Source of the DNA: Flavobacterium palustre
GTDB lineage: Bacteria > Bacteroidota > Bacteroidia > Flavobacteriales > Flavobacteriaceae
Direction of reading: 5' to 3'
Assembly: GCF_014639535.1 (NCBI RefSeq)
Contig: NZ_BMGA01000001.1
Coordinates: forward strand, 248,001-312,000
Length of the DNA: 64,000 nucleotides
Every line of letters begins with the position of its first letter. The first letter of the stretch is position 1. Made by a program: the position numbers and the translations under genes. This document shows, in pieces, positions 25,915-34,993 of the stretch. A model generated the notes under the pieces. The model did no database searches. It saw only the letters and a program-made list of their open reading frames with translations, and was not told the DNA's origin.

Positions 25915-26385
25915 ATGGAAGAACCTATTGTTAATAAAGAATATCTTTTAGAAAAATTCCCCGGAAAAGGAGGATGGACATTTGCGGCTATTCCTGAGGT
26001 TTTACAGGACAAAAAAGCTCCTTTTGGCTGGGTAAAAGTTCGGGGCAGCATTGACGATTATGAATTCAAAAATTACAAACTTATGCCAATGGGGAATGGA
26101 AAATTATTCCTTCCATTGAAAGCTGCTGTGAGAAAACAAATTAAAAAAGAAGCAGGTGATTATGTAAAAGTGATTTTATACAAAGATGATTCACCTATTG
26201 AAATTCCTGACGAATTAGTAGTTTGTCTCAAAGACGAACCGCTGGCTTACGAAACTTTTGTCAAACTAAAAGAAGGAGAACAAAAAGCTTTCATTGACTG
26301 GATTTATTCGGCAAAAAAAGATGAGACTAAAGTAGAACGAATAGCAACTACAATCAAAAAAATCATTAAGGGAGAAAAAATTTAA
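25915..26385 (+). CDS. YdeI/OmpD-associated-like protein with DUF1905 domain
   Basis: This 156-residue protein has a DUF1905 beta-barrel in residues about 14-95 (GGWTFAAIPEV, FGWVKVRGSIDDYEF, LFLPLKAAVRKQIKKEAGD). It is followed by a helical YdeI/OmpD-like C-terminus (FIDWIYSAKKDETKVERIAT). Relatives have been linked to bacteriocin or peptide protection; the role here is unknown. It probably shares a transcript with the DUF1801 gene. Confidence 0.8.
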   Translation: MEEPIVNKEYLLEKFPGKGGWTFAAIPEVLQDKKAPFGWVKVRGSIDDYEFKNYKLMPMGNGKLFLPLKAAVRKQIKKEAGDYVKVILYKDDSPIEIPDELVVCLKDEPLAYETFVKLKEGEQKAFIDWIYSAKKDETKVERIATTIKKIIKGEKI

Positions 26386-26503
26386 CCAAACACCACCAAA
26401 TGATTTCTACTACAAAAAATAATTAACAAGATTTTACATATTTAGTAAGTTTTCATTAAGAAGAATCTAATAATTTTACTTTCAACACATTATAACAACA
26501 TCT

Positions 26504-27247
26504 ATGAAAGTAAAATTACTTGGTTTCTTTCTTTTTATTACTTCTCCATTTATTTTTTCACAAACAATAAAAGGGAAAATTGTATGCAATAGTCATGTAA
26601 TTCCAAAGGTAGATGTTGTCAATACAAACTCAAAAACACATAGCATTTCAGATGCTAACGGCTACTTTTCAATTGTTGCAAAAATGAATGACACACTCGT
26701 TTTTATAACCAAAAACTATGAACTTAAAAAAATCATAATAAATACTTTCATCTTAAATAATAAAGATTTAAGTATTGAATTAATACTAAAAGCAGAAGAA
26801 TTAAAAGAAGTAGTAATCACTAAAACGCCATCAATTAAGTTGAGCAAAGATAAAAAATGGGAACAAGGAAAACTTGATAAATATGCTTTAGAAAAAGCCG
26901 TAAATACTCCAAAAGTTATTGGCGTGAATATGGGAACAATTGAAAATGGAATTGACTTTATTCGAATGGGAAAAGATTTATTTAAGATGCTAAAACTTAA
27001 AAAAGAACCTGCTAAAAAAGAAAATTCCATAGTTCCATTCAAAGAGATTGTAGCAACTAACTTTGATCAAAAATTCTATACCGAAAACCTAAAGTTGAAG
27101 AAAGAAGAAATCGAAACCTTCCTCACTTTCTGCGATTTTGATCCCGAATCCAAAAAAATGTTATCCAAAAATTCGAATGATCTTGAATTAATGGATTTTT
27201 TATACAAAAAAAGCGTTGAATTTAAGAAAATCAACGCTCCGGAATAA
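26504..27247 (+). CDS. Secreted carboxypeptidase-regulatory-like domain protein
   Basis: This 247-residue protein has a signal peptide (MKVKLLGFFLFITSPFIFSQ). A short beta-sandwich of the CarboxypepD_reg type follows (about 20-100, IKGKIVCNSHVIPKVDVVNT, SISDANGYFSIVAK), then EELKEVVITKTPSIKL, a junction also seen in TonB receptors. No plug or barrel follows; the C-terminal 130 residues are helical and lysine-rich. It is likely periplasmic. Its function is not known. Confidence 0.75.
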   Translation: MKVKLLGFFLFITSPFIFSQTIKGKIVCNSHVIPKVDVVNTNSKTHSISDANGYFSIVAKMNDTLVFITKNYELKKIIINTFILNNKDLSIELILKAEELKEVVITKTPSIKLSKDKKWEQGKLDKYALEKAVNTPKVIGVNMGTIENGIDFIRMGKDLFKMLKLKKEPAKKENSIVPFKEIVATNFDQKFYTENLKLKKEEIETFLTFCDFDPESKKMLSKNSNDLELMDFLYKKSVEFKKINAPE

Positions 27248-27261
27248 TCGTTTGTTTTTTA

Positions 27262-27300
27262 TTTGACATTGCTATTGATTTTTGCAATTGTCATTTTTAT
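27262..27300. terminator. Convergent terminator between 26504 gene and tspO
   Basis: The stem TTGACA-TTGC / GCAA-TTGTCA (27263-27272 / 27284-27293) with flanking T/A-rich tails lies between two converging genes. Confidence 0.6.
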
Positions 27301-27301
27301 T

Positions 27302-27778
27302 CTATCGATTCAACCACCAAATACTTGCGTTCAATACCGCAGCAAAACTCACCCAAGCCAAATACGGAATCAATAAATACCCTGCAATTTTATTGATTTT
27401 AGCAAACTGAAAATAGGTTTCGTAAATCATCAGCCATAAAAGAATAATTTCTACTCCGGCCAACATTGGATTCTTCAAACCAAAGAAAAGATAGGACCAC
27501 AAAGCGTTTAATCCCAACTGAATGATAAAAAACAGCATGGCTTTTTGAACAATTTCACTTTCGTAAGCAATTCGGTCCCAAACCAGTCCGGCAGCCACTC
27601 CCATCATCACGTACAACAGTGTCCAAACAGGCGCAAAGACCCAATTAGGTGGATTAAAACTTGGCTTATTCAAAGTAGGATACCAATCTGTTATAGCAGA
27701 ACGCGTTACAGTTCCTGAAAAATATCCCACGGCCAGACATATAGCAACGGCAACAAGTATTTTAGTAATCTTATTCAT
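27302..27778 (-). CDS. tspO: TspO/MBR-family membrane protein
   Basis: This 158-residue protein has five membrane helices and the family's tryptophan/proline-rich loop WYPTLNKPSFNPPNWVFAPVWTLLY (residues about 32-56, two abutting motifs). WSYLFFGLKNP and a C-terminal WVSFAAVLNASIWWLN follow. TspO binds porphyrins and related ligands in the inner membrane; in bacteria it affects tetrapyrrole and stress responses. It points away from the mevalonate genes and shares a 101-base control region with mvaD. Confidence 0.93.
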   Translation of the reverse strand: MNKITKILVAVAICLAVGYFSGTVTRSAITDWYPTLNKPSFNPPNWVFAPVWTLLYVMMGVAAGLVWDRIAYESEIVQKAMLFFIIQLGLNALWSYLFFGLKNPMLAGVEIILLWLMIYETYFQFAKINKIAGYLLIPYLAWVSFAAVLNASIWWLNR

Positions 27779-27854
27779 TTTATTTTTTTTCCAAAAATAC
27801 TAAACTTTATACCGATTCAACAAATAAAGCCATCTGGTTATATCCCAAAAAAAG

Positions 27855-27862
27855 TATCTTTG
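27855..27862 (+). promoter_or_regulatory. -7 box of mvaD
   Basis: TATCTTTG matches the Bacteroidota -7 consensus and ends 17 bases before the mvaD ATG. The -33 TTG is not clear. Confidence 0.6.
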
Positions 27863-27879
27863 CGCAAATTTTATCATTC

Positions 27880-28980
27880 ATGTTTACAGCAAACGATTTT
27901 ATTCCAAGTCAATATTCTCAAACTATAGAAAGCGGTCAATTTCAATGGAGCGCACCCAGCAATATCGCTTTGGTGAAATATTGGGGAAAAAAAGCGAATC
28001 AAATTCCGGCTAATCCTTCGGTGAGTTTTACTTTGAATAACTGTAAAACGATTACCAAATTGGCTTTCGAGAAAAAAAACATCTCGACTCCGCTCGATGT
28101 GACAAATAAATTTTCATTTGATTTATTTTTTGAAGGAAAACCAAAAGAAGATTTCAAACCAAAAATCCAGAAATTCTTCGAGCGAATTGAAATCTATTTG
28201 CCGTTCCTGAAAGAGTATCATTTTACAATTGATACCGAGAATACTTTTCCGCACAGTTCCGGAATTGCTTCTTCGGCATCAGGAATGGCGGCATTGGCAA
28301 TGAACCTAATGAGTTTGGAAAAAGCTTTGAATCCAGCAATGTCTGATGAATATTTTTATCAAAAAGCATCACTTTTAGCCCGATTAGGTTCCGGAAGTGC
28401 TTGCCGAAGCGTAAAAGGTGAAGTTGTAGCTTGGGGCAACCAGGCAAATATTAAAGGAAGCTCGGATGAATATGGAATCGAATTTCCATATAGCATTCAT
28501 GAAAATTTCAAAAATTATCAGGATACAATTTTGCTAGTTGACAAAGGAGAAAAACAGGTTTCGAGTACTGTAGGGCATGACCTGATGCACAACCATCCTT
28601 TTGCCGAAAGACGATTTGCGCAGGCGCACGAAAACTTAGACAAACTCATTGCAATTTTCGAAAAAGGAAATTTGGACGAATTCATTAAAATAGTTGAAAG
28701 TGAAGCCCTGACTTTGCACGCCATGATGATGACTTCGATGCCGTATTATATCCTGATGAAACCAAACACATTGCAGATTATCAATACTATTTGGAAATTC
28801 AGAAACGAAACTCAAATCCCGGTTTGTTTCACTCTTGATGCCGGTGCTAATGTGCATGTTTTGTATCCAAATAAAAATAAAGAAAGCGTATTGCAATTTA
28901 TTAAGGACGAATTAGTTGACTTTTGTCAAAATGGGCAGTACCTTTGTGACGAAATTGGAAACGGTGCAATGCAATTGTAA
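27880..28980 (+). CDS. mvaD: Diphosphomevalonate decarboxylase
   Basis: This 366-residue GHMP-fold enzyme converts mevalonate diphosphate to isopentenyl diphosphate. It shows SAPSNIALVKYWGKK at residues 24-38, the ATP-binding PHSSGIASSASGMAALAMNL, LGSGSACRSVKGE and the C-terminal FTLDAGANVHVLYP. It starts the isoprenoid cluster, with a mevalonate kinase two genes downstream after an intervening toxin-antitoxin pair. Confidence 0.95.
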   Translation: MFTANDFIPSQYSQTIESGQFQWSAPSNIALVKYWGKKANQIPANPSVSFTLNNCKTITKLAFEKKNISTPLDVTNKFSFDLFFEGKPKEDFKPKIQKFFERIEIYLPFLKEYHFTIDTENTFPHSSGIASSASGMAALAMNLMSLEKALNPAMSDEYFYQKASLLARLGSGSACRSVKGEVVAWGNQANIKGSSDEYGIEFPYSIHENFKNYQDTILLVDKGEKQVSSTVGHDLMHNHPFAERRFAQAHENLDKLIAIFEKGNLDEFIKIVESEALTLHAMMMTSMPYYILMKPNTLQIINTIWKFRNETQIPVCFTLDAGANVHVLYPNKNKESVLQFIKDELVDFCQNGQYLCDEIGNGAMQL

Positions 28981-29009
28981 TTTTTGTATCTTTAGTAAAA
29001 TTTTAGATT

Positions 29010-29228
29010 ATGGATATTCAATTAGAGAAATTAGAGTTGATAAAATTATTGGCTGAAACCAATGATGAATCTATTATTGCATCTATTAAAAACATTTTCA
29101 ATTCAAGGAAAAAAGATTTTTGGAACGATTTAACTGAGGAACAACAAAATATAATAAATGAATCTTTAGAAGAATATGAAAAAGGTAATTTTTCTTCTTT
29201 TGATGACTTTATAAAACCGCATCTTTAA
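29010..29228 (+). CDS. Antitoxin of a RelE/ParE-type pair
   Basis: This 72-residue acidic protein with an IFNSRKKDFWNDLTEEQQNI segment and the C-terminal FDDFIKPHL is typical of small antitoxins upstream of RelE/ParE toxins in Bacteroidota. The toxin starts 2 bases after its stop. A -7-like TATCTTTA at 28985-28992 may give it its own promoter. The call rests mainly on context and composition. Confidence 0.75.
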   Translation: MDIQLEKLELIKLLAETNDESIIASIKNIFNSRKKDFWNDLTEEQQNIINESLEEYEKGNFSSFDDFIKPHL

Positions 29229-29230
29229 GA

Positions 29231-29518
29231 ATGAAAAGAGAGGTTGTAATTACTCCCAGAGCCAAAATTGAAGTTGAAAACATTTTTAATTATATAGAAG
29301 CAAAGTGGAATAATGAAATCAAGAAGAAATTTTCAACTAAAGTGAATGCTGCTATAAAATTAATTATTGAAAATCCGGAATTATTTCCAATTTCAAACAC
29401 AAATAAAAAGATTAGAAAAGTTGTTATCAGTAAACAAACCAGTTTGTTTTATCATTTCAACTCTAAACATATTGTCATAGTCTCAATTTTTGACACCAGA
29501 CAAAACCAAATAAATTGA
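29231..29518 (+). CDS. RelE/ParE-family toxin
   Basis: This 95-residue basic protein has the ParE/RelE fold pattern: N-terminal VVITPRAKIEVENIFNYIEA, two helices, NPELFPISNTNKKIRKVVIS, and the final strands TSLFYHFNSKHIVIVSIFDTR. RelE members cleave mRNA at the ribosome and ParE members poison gyrase; which applies is not clear. It pairs with the antitoxin gene 2 bases upstream. The pair separates mvaD from the mevalonate kinase, suggesting insertion into a once continuous cluster. Confidence 0.85.
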   Translation: MKREVVITPRAKIEVENIFNYIEAKWNNEIKKKFSTKVNAAIKLIIENPELFPISNTNKKIRKVVISKQTSLFYHFNSKHIVIVSIFDTRQNQIN

Positions 29519-29630
29519 AAGATTTAAAATAAAATTATGAAATCGCCACTAACAAAAACTTTGCACAAGCAAATACCAACAAATAAAAGGCGATAACATA
29601 TATGACAACTAAAAAATAATTTCCACATAT

Positions 29631-30569
29631 ATGAAAGGACCTTTATTTTACTCAAAAATATTACTCTTTGGAGAATACGGAATTATTCGTGATTCTAAAG
29701 GTTTATCTATTCCTTATAATTTCTATAACGGAGCTTTGAAAAAAAGCGAAAGTCCTTCAGCCGAAGCCATTGCTTCAAATGCGAGTTTGAAGCGTTTTGC
29801 TGATTATTTGCAAACTTTAGAAAACGAAAAAACAAACTTGGTTTCTTTTGATTTACAATCTTTAAAAAATGACATTGAAACCGGAATGTATTTTGACTCC
29901 AGCATTCCGCAAGGTTATGGTGTAGGAAGTAGTGGTGCATTAGTAGCGGCTATTTATGATAAATATGCCCATAATAAAATCACCGTTCTGGAGAATTTAA
30001 CCCGCGAAAAACTATTGCAGTTAAAAAATATATTTTCTCAAATGGAGAGTTTTTTCCACGGAAAAAGTTCGGGATTAGATCCTTTAAACAGCTATTTGAG
30101 TATTCCGATTTTAATTAATTCGAAAGATCATATCGAAGCTACCGGAATTCCTAATCAAAGTTTTGATGGAAAAGCTGCTGTTTTCTTATTAGATTCAGGA
30201 ATTATAGGCGAAACAGCTCCTATGATTAATATTTTTATGGAAAACCTAAAAGACAAAGGTTTCCGCACCATGCTTAAAAATCAGTTTGTAAAATATACCG
30301 ATGCCTGCGTAGAAAACTTCCTTGGTGGCGATATGAAATCGTTGTTCATCAATACTAAAAAATTGTCGAGCGTGGTTTTAAATCATTTTAAACCAATGAT
30401 TCCGGAACAATTTCATGAAATTTGGCAAAGAGGCATTGAAACCAATGATTATTATTTAAAACTATGCGGCTCAGGCGGAGGTGGTTATATTCTTGGTTTT
30501 ACTGAAGATTTAGAACGCGCCAAGGCTTCCTTGAAAGATTATAAACTTGAAGTAGTTTATCAATTTTAA
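29631..30569 (+). CDS. mvk: Mevalonate kinase (GHMP kinase)
   Basis: This 312-residue GHMP kinase begins with FYSKILLFGEYGII (substrate side). It has the ATP loop PQGYGVGSSGALVAAIYDKY and the C-terminal glycine motif KLCGSGGGGYILGF. In flavobacteria this type is annotated as the mevalonate kinase of the mevalonate route. Its place in the cluster with mvaD and a prenyltransferase supports this, although phosphomevalonate kinase cannot be fully excluded. A terminator follows. Confidence 0.88.
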   Translation: MKGPLFYSKILLFGEYGIIRDSKGLSIPYNFYNGALKKSESPSAEAIASNASLKRFADYLQTLENEKTNLVSFDLQSLKNDIETGMYFDSSIPQGYGVGSSGALVAAIYDKYAHNKITVLENLTREKLLQLKNIFSQMESFFHGKSSGLDPLNSYLSIPILINSKDHIEATGIPNQSFDGKAAVFLLDSGIIGETAPMINIFMENLKDKGFRTMLKNQFVKYTDACVENFLGGDMKSLFINTKKLSSVVLNHFKPMIPEQFHEIWQRGIETNDYYLKLCGSGGGGYILGFTEDLERAKASLKDYKLEVVYQF

Positions 30570-30595
30570 TTTTATCTTTCTTTTAATATTATACT

Positions 30596-30628
30596 AAAAA
30601 GGTATTGATTCACTCAATACTTTTAGCT
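30596..30628 (+). terminator. Terminator after mevalonate kinase
   Basis: The stem AAAAAGGTATTGA / TCAATACTTTT (30596-30608 / 30614-30624) has a 5-base loop and lies 27 bases after the stop. Confidence 0.75.
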
Positions 30629-30773
30629 GTTCTATTGCCTTTATCCAATAATTTTCCGAAGTGGTATAAAACGTTTTTATTTCACTAAACAACTTGACAG
30701 ATTCCTACATTTTTTATAAAAAAACAGTGTATCTTTAAACTTCGTTTTCTATTTATAACTAAATAAAAACAAT

Positions 30774-32210
30774 ATGCTTAAAAATACTCTTCCCAAAAAA
30801 GTTAGATTAGGCAATATTCTGATTCCATTACTGGTAGTTGCCATATCTTGCGCTCTTTTAATAAGCAGTAATTATCTGACTATAAAAATATTGTCCGCAT
30901 CAAGAGCCTACATCAATGGCGAATCTCATTATTCGAAAGGACAAAAAGATGCAACACGCCATTTAACTACTTATCTTTTAACCAATGACCTTAACGAATG
31001 GGATTTATTCAACAAGGAATTAAGCGTTCCGAAAGGAGATAAAATTGCCCGATTAGGCCTTATCAATGATGCGCCCATTGAAACCATTGAAGCCGGTCTA
31101 AAAGCCGGAAGAAATAATCCCGAAGATTTTGACGACCTGATATGGCTTTTTAAAAACTTTAAATCGGTTTCTTTTTTTGCAAAAGCATTAAAAGAATGGG
31201 AAAACGGAGATGTATTAATAGACAAGTTAGCAGCACTTGGGCAACATGTAAATCAGAAAATAACTGCTCATAACTTAAATGATACTGACAAAAAAAGCAT
31301 CTTAAAAAAAATAAATACTTTAAGTATAAAACTGAGCCAAAACGAAAAAGAATTTTCTAAAAAATTAAGTTCCGGATCACGTTCTATTACAAATCTACTT
31401 TTGCTGGTTAATATTTTCTTTTCATTAATGATTCTAGGAAGTGTCAGCATTTATTATTGGGTAATCGTTTCTAAATTAAAACGTTCTAAAACAGAAACCG
31501 AAGAAACCAACAAAAATTTAACTATCGTTAACAAAGAATTGGACAAATTTGTTTACAGTGCTTCACATGATTTAAGATCGCCTATTTCTTCTTTAAAAGG
31601 TTTAATCGAAATTATGAATACCGAAAATAATGTTACACAATTAAGAGCTTATCTGGCACTGATGAATCAAAATCTGGACAAACAAGATCAATTTATAAGA
31701 GACATTATCGAGTATTCTAAGAATAAAAAAGCAAAACTTGCCATCAAAAAAGTGAGTTTGGTCCAAACAATAGAAGAAGCAATTGGCCAAAACCAATACA
31801 GACAGGGAACAAAAAAAATCAGCATCAACAAAACACTGAATATTGACAGTATTGACAGTGATGAATTAAAACTTAAAATCATTATTAATAACTTATTGAC
31901 CAATGCCATCAAATATTCGGATTCAGGAAAAGACAACTGTTATATTACTATTAATACTTACGAAGACGATGAAGGAAATAAAATTGTGATTTCAGATAAC
32001 GGTATTGGTATAAAACCTGAATATCAAAACAAAATATTTGATATGTTTTTTGTGACTAATAACAACAATAAAGGAACAGGTTTGGGACTTTATCTGGTAA
32101 AAGATGCAATTAAAACCTTAAACGGAACCATTGAAATCACTTCAAAAATTAACATTGGCACCAAATTCACGATCAGTTTACCCAAAAAATACGATCAAAT
32201 AACCCTCTGA
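30774..32210 (+). CDS. Membrane sensor histidine kinase, orphan
   Basis: This 478-residue kinase has an N-terminal TM helix (about 14-37) and a periplasmic helical sensor domain (about 38-202, resembling CHASE3/four-helix sensors). A second TM (about 203-228), a coiled coil, a DHp with H265 (SASHDLRSP) and an ATPase domain (N box NNLLTNAIKYS, G1 DNGIGI, G2 GTGLGLYLVKD) follow. No response regulator gene is adjacent. It lies between mevalonate kinase and the prenyltransferase, and its signal and partner are unknown. Confidence 0.93.
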   Translation: MLKNTLPKKVRLGNILIPLLVVAISCALLISSNYLTIKILSASRAYINGESHYSKGQKDATRHLTTYLLTNDLNEWDLFNKELSVPKGDKIARLGLINDAPIETIEAGLKAGRNNPEDFDDLIWLFKNFKSVSFFAKALKEWENGDVLIDKLAALGQHVNQKITAHNLNDTDKKSILKKINTLSIKLSQNEKEFSKKLSSGSRSITNLLLLVNIFFSLMILGSVSIYYWVIVSKLKRSKTETEETNKNLTIVNKELDKFVYSASHDLRSPISSLKGLIEIMNTENNVTQLRAYLALMNQNLDKQDQFIRDIIEYSKNKKAKLAIKKVSLVQTIEEAIGQNQYRQGTKKISINKTLNIDSIDSDELKLKIIINNLLTNAIKYSDSGKDNCYITINTYEDDEGNKIVISDNGIGIKPEYQNKIFDMFFVTNNNNKGTGLGLYLVKDAIKTLNGTIEITSKINIGTKFTISLPKKYDQITL

Positions 32211-32279
32211 TTACAATACTAAAGTCCTTAATTTTTAGTTATTTTAATCCAAACAAGCGCGTTTTAAAAAACAAACCAT

Positions 32280-32287
32280 TAAATTTG
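32280..32287 (+). promoter_or_regulatory. Possible -7 box of the prenyltransferase gene
   Basis: TAAATTTG matches the Bacteroidota -7 consensus and lies 53 bases upstream of the ATG. No clear -33 TTG is visible. Confidence 0.4.
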
Positions 32288-32340
32288 AATACTGAATATT
32301 ATTCTTCTCAGACCATCGAAATTGACAGAAAAACAAAAAA

Positions 32341-33297
32341 ATGATTAGTAGAAAGCACAAACTTTTAGCGTTAAAAATTATTAGTTTGTTCTCTGTTGTT
32401 AGAGGTTACAACATTCCCATTATTATTTTGGCACAATATTTATCCGCCATTTTTATTCTGGCTCCCGAAATAAGAGCATTGGATGTTGTATTGGATTTTA
32501 GTTTGTTTCTGATTGTTTTTGCCTCAACAGTAACCATTGCTTCAGGCTATATCATTAATAACTTTTATGACAGTAGGAAAGATTTAATCAATCGGCCTAC
32601 TAAGTCAATGCTCGACCGATTAGTAAGTCAAAGCACCAAACTTAAAGTGTATTTCCTGCTTAATTTTATTGCCGCTTTAGTAGCAGCATACCTTTCCTGG
32701 CGGGCTTTCCTGTTTTTTTCAGCATACATTTTTCTAATTTGGTTTTACTCTCATAAAATTAAAAAATACGCATTCATAGGTAATCTTATGGCGTCTTTTT
32801 TAGCTGTAATGCCTTTCTTTGCCATATTGTTGTATTATTATACTAAGCTTCCTTTTTACGAAATTGAAACCTACAAAAGTCAATTTGTTGTCATTTCTGC
32901 CCATGCTACATTTTTATTTTTACTATTACTTATCAGAGAAATGATTAAAGATTTAGAAAATATCAAAGGCGATTTAGTGGATAACTACCGAACAATCCCT
33001 GTACTCTATGGAGAAATGACCTCTAAAAAAATAATTAGTCTCCTGAGTCTTTTAACACTATTTCCGGTTTATCTTTTAATCGAAATTTACGATGTGGGTT
33101 ACATGGATATTTATTTCTATTCCTGCCTGATTATTTTAATTTTCTTCTTAAAATATTTATGGGAATCCAACACTAAGGCGCAATTTTTATTACTTCATAA
33201 CGTACTTAAATTTCTAATTGTTTCAGGAGTTTTCTGCATTATTTTAATCAATCCAAGTGTTTTGTGGCACGGAAAAAAACTGTTATTCTCTTTTTAA
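32341..33297 (+). CDS. UbiA-family prenyltransferase, geranylgeranylglycerol-phosphate geranylgeranyltransferase-like
   Basis: This 318-residue integral membrane protein has about eight TM helices and the UbiA NxxxDxxxD motif (NNFYDSRKDLINRP, about residues 75-88). The second Asp-rich loop is in KDLENIKGDLVDNYRTIPV. The family moves prenyl chains from prenyl diphosphates to acceptors. In flavobacteria this neighbourhood member is commonly named GGGP geranylgeranyltransferase, but the acceptor here is inferred. It probably uses isoprenoids made by the neighbouring mevalonate enzymes. Confidence 0.85.
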   Translation: MISRKHKLLALKIISLFSVVRGYNIPIIILAQYLSAIFILAPEIRALDVVLDFSLFLIVFASTVTIASGYIINNFYDSRKDLINRPTKSMLDRLVSQSTKLKVYFLLNFIAALVAAYLSWRAFLFFSAYIFLIWFYSHKIKKYAFIGNLMASFLAVMPFFAILLYYYTKLPFYEIETYKSQFVVISAHATFLFLLLLIREMIKDLENIKGDLVDNYRTIPVLYGEMTSKKIISLLSLLTLFPVYLLIEIYDVGYMDIYFYSCLIILIFFLKYLWESNTKAQFLLLHNVLKFLIVSGVFCIILINPSVLWHGKKLLFSF

Positions 33298-33384
33298 ACA
33301 AAATACTACACAGCAAATTATTCTTCTTAACGAGACTTAGTGTTTTATAATTAGCATTTAATCAATTAGCAACTATATAAATAC

Positions 33385-33392
33385 TATCTTTG
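33385..33392 (+). promoter_or_regulatory. -7 box of rluB
   Basis: TATCTTTG matches the Bacteroidota -7 consensus and lies 51 bases upstream of the rluB ATG. Confidence 0.55.
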
Positions 33393-33443
33393 CAAACACT
33401 TTGAACTCAAAGTCCTAATTGACAAAGTAAATTATCGAATAAT

Positions 33444-34337
33444 ATGAATAATAAAGAAGGCAATAACAAAAGAGGTGGTTCCAGACCAAGTTCTAATAAG
33501 CCAAAAGCTGCTTTGCCAAAAAGAGCACAGGGACCTAAAAAACCTAAATTTAGTGCTAAAGCTGCCGATGAGGCCGCAAAAAAAACAGAAAAGAAACCAA
33601 ATCCGGTTGCTAAAAGACCTAAAGCAAAAGACGAAATTCGTTTAAATAAATACATTTCCAATTCCGGTGTTTGCTCACGTCGTGATGCCGATATCTATAT
33701 CCAATCGGGCAATGTAAAAGTCAACGGTGTTCCGGTTACCGAAATGGGTTATTTGGTAAAACCGGGAGATGAAGTAAATTTTGACGGCGTAAAATTAACC
33801 CCTGAGAAAAAAGTGTACATCTTACTAAACAAACCTAAAAACTTCACGACAGCTCTTGACGAAGGTCAGGAATACCGAAATGTACTGGAATTAGTTAAGG
33901 GATCCACTACAGCAAAAATTGCGGCTGTAGGACGCATGGATAAAAACACTACGGGATTATTATTATTTACCAATGATACAGACATGATTAGAAAATTTTC
34001 GTTACCTAATCAGAAGTCATCAAAAATATACCAGGTTTCATTAGACAAAAACTTAAAATTTGAAGATTTAGAAAAAATCAACAAGGGATTAGTCCTTGAC
34101 GGTCATCGTGTTTTTGTAGAAGAAGTAAGCTATATTGAAGGTGAAGCCAAAAGTGAAATTGGATTGAAATTAAAAACGGCTAATGTAAAAGTAGTGCGTT
34201 CTATTTTTGAACATTTTGATTATGATGTTTTAAAAATTGATCGTGTAGCCTTTGCCGGTTTGACTAAGAAAAACTTACCAAGAGGCAACTGGAGATTACT
34301 TACCGAACAGGAAATTATCAATTTAAAGAACGTTTAG
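33444..34337 (+). CDS. rluB: Pseudouridine synthase, RluB/RsuA family
   Basis: This 297-residue protein has a basic low-complexity tail (about 1-62, rich in K, P, A, R). An S4 RNA-binding domain follows (about 66-112, RLNKYISNSGVCSRRDADIY). The catalytic domain carries D166 in GRMDKNTTGLLLFTND. RluB/RsuA enzymes make pseudouridine in rRNA. The disordered N-terminal extension is common in flavobacterial members. It has its own promoter and a terminator shared with the converging gene. Confidence 0.92.
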   Translation: MNNKEGNNKRGGSRPSSNKPKAALPKRAQGPKKPKFSAKAADEAAKKTEKKPNPVAKRPKAKDEIRLNKYISNSGVCSRRDADIYIQSGNVKVNGVPVTEMGYLVKPGDEVNFDGVKLTPEKKVYILLNKPKNFTTALDEGQEYRNVLELVKGSTTAKIAAVGRMDKNTTGLLLFTNDTDMIRKFSLPNQKSSKIYQVSLDKNLKFEDLEKINKGLVLDGHRVFVEEVSYIEGEAKSEIGLKLKTANVKVVRSIFEHFDYDVLKIDRVAFAGLTKKNLPRGNWRLLTEQEIINLKNV

Positions 34338-34356
34338 TTTTTCTTTAAATTACAAA

Positions 34357-34393
34357 AAAGCCGGCTCTAATTTTATATTTGAGGCGGCTTTCT
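34357..34393. terminator. Convergent terminator after rluB
   Basis: The stem AAAGCCG..CTC / GAG..CGGCTTT (34357-34367 / 34381-34391) with A/T tails on both sides serves rluB and the converging secreted-protein gene. Confidence 0.7.
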
Positions 34394-34414
34394 TCTTACT
34401 TATGTATAATATCA

Positions 34415-34819
34415 TTAATTAATTCCTATTTCTACATAAAAATCAATCCCAGAAGGCATAATAAAAGTATCATACGAATTAGTAATTCCATACTCAGGCC
34501 AATAATAATCATACTCAACATATGGTTGTCTAGCACTTTCAATCATTCCTGAGTCATCATCAACAACTATAGGGTGTATCGTTCCATTAGTACTTGTACC
34601 AAAGACCTCTATTACTTCACCTTCCTCCGCACTTATAACCCCTGAAGTAGGACCATTTGCATTAACACCAACAACTGTACAATTCACTTTTGTAACTCCA
34701 TTTACTCGAATTTCTAAAGAACCTTGACAAGTTAGTTCCCATCTTATAGATTGTTGGGCTGACATTTCAACAAAAAAGAAACTCAATAATAGAACAAAGA
34801 AAATGGTTAATTTTTTCAT
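34415..34819 (-). CDS. Secreted protein of unknown function
   Basis: This 134-residue protein has a clear signal peptide (MKKLTIFFVLLLSFFFVEMSAQ), then about 110 residues predicted mostly as beta strands. It has two cysteines (WELTCQG, KVNCTVV) and aromatic/acidic stretches (YVEYDYYWPEYGI). I do not recognise a family. It is a single gene between rluB and the fasciclin PUL operon. Confidence 0.7.
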   Translation of the reverse strand: MKKLTIFFVLLLSFFFVEMSAQQSIRWELTCQGSLEIRVNGVTKVNCTVVGVNANGPTSGVISAEEGEVIEVFGTSTNGTIHPIVVDDDSGMIESARQPYVEYDYYWPEYGITNSYDTFIMPSGIDFYVEIGIN

Positions 34820-34930
34820 AATTTAAATAAATTTGGGTTAATAAAATTTTACAAGTTGTTTTTTTTCAACTCACTCAAAACTAATATTTTATTTTTAAAT
34901 TAACAAGTTTTTTCTTTGTTTTTTTAAACA

Positions 34931-34964
34931 AAAAAGGTTTGTCGGGATAAACCAACAAACCTCT
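34931..34964 (-). terminator. Terminator of the fasciclin/SusCD operon
   Basis: GGTTTGT (34936-34942) pairs with ACAAACC (34955-34961), with AAAAG/CTCTTTT continuation, and a T run follows on the minus strand. It lies 30 bases after the last SusD stop. Confidence 0.8.
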
Positions 34965-34993
34965 TTTAACTACAAATTATTCAATCTATATAA

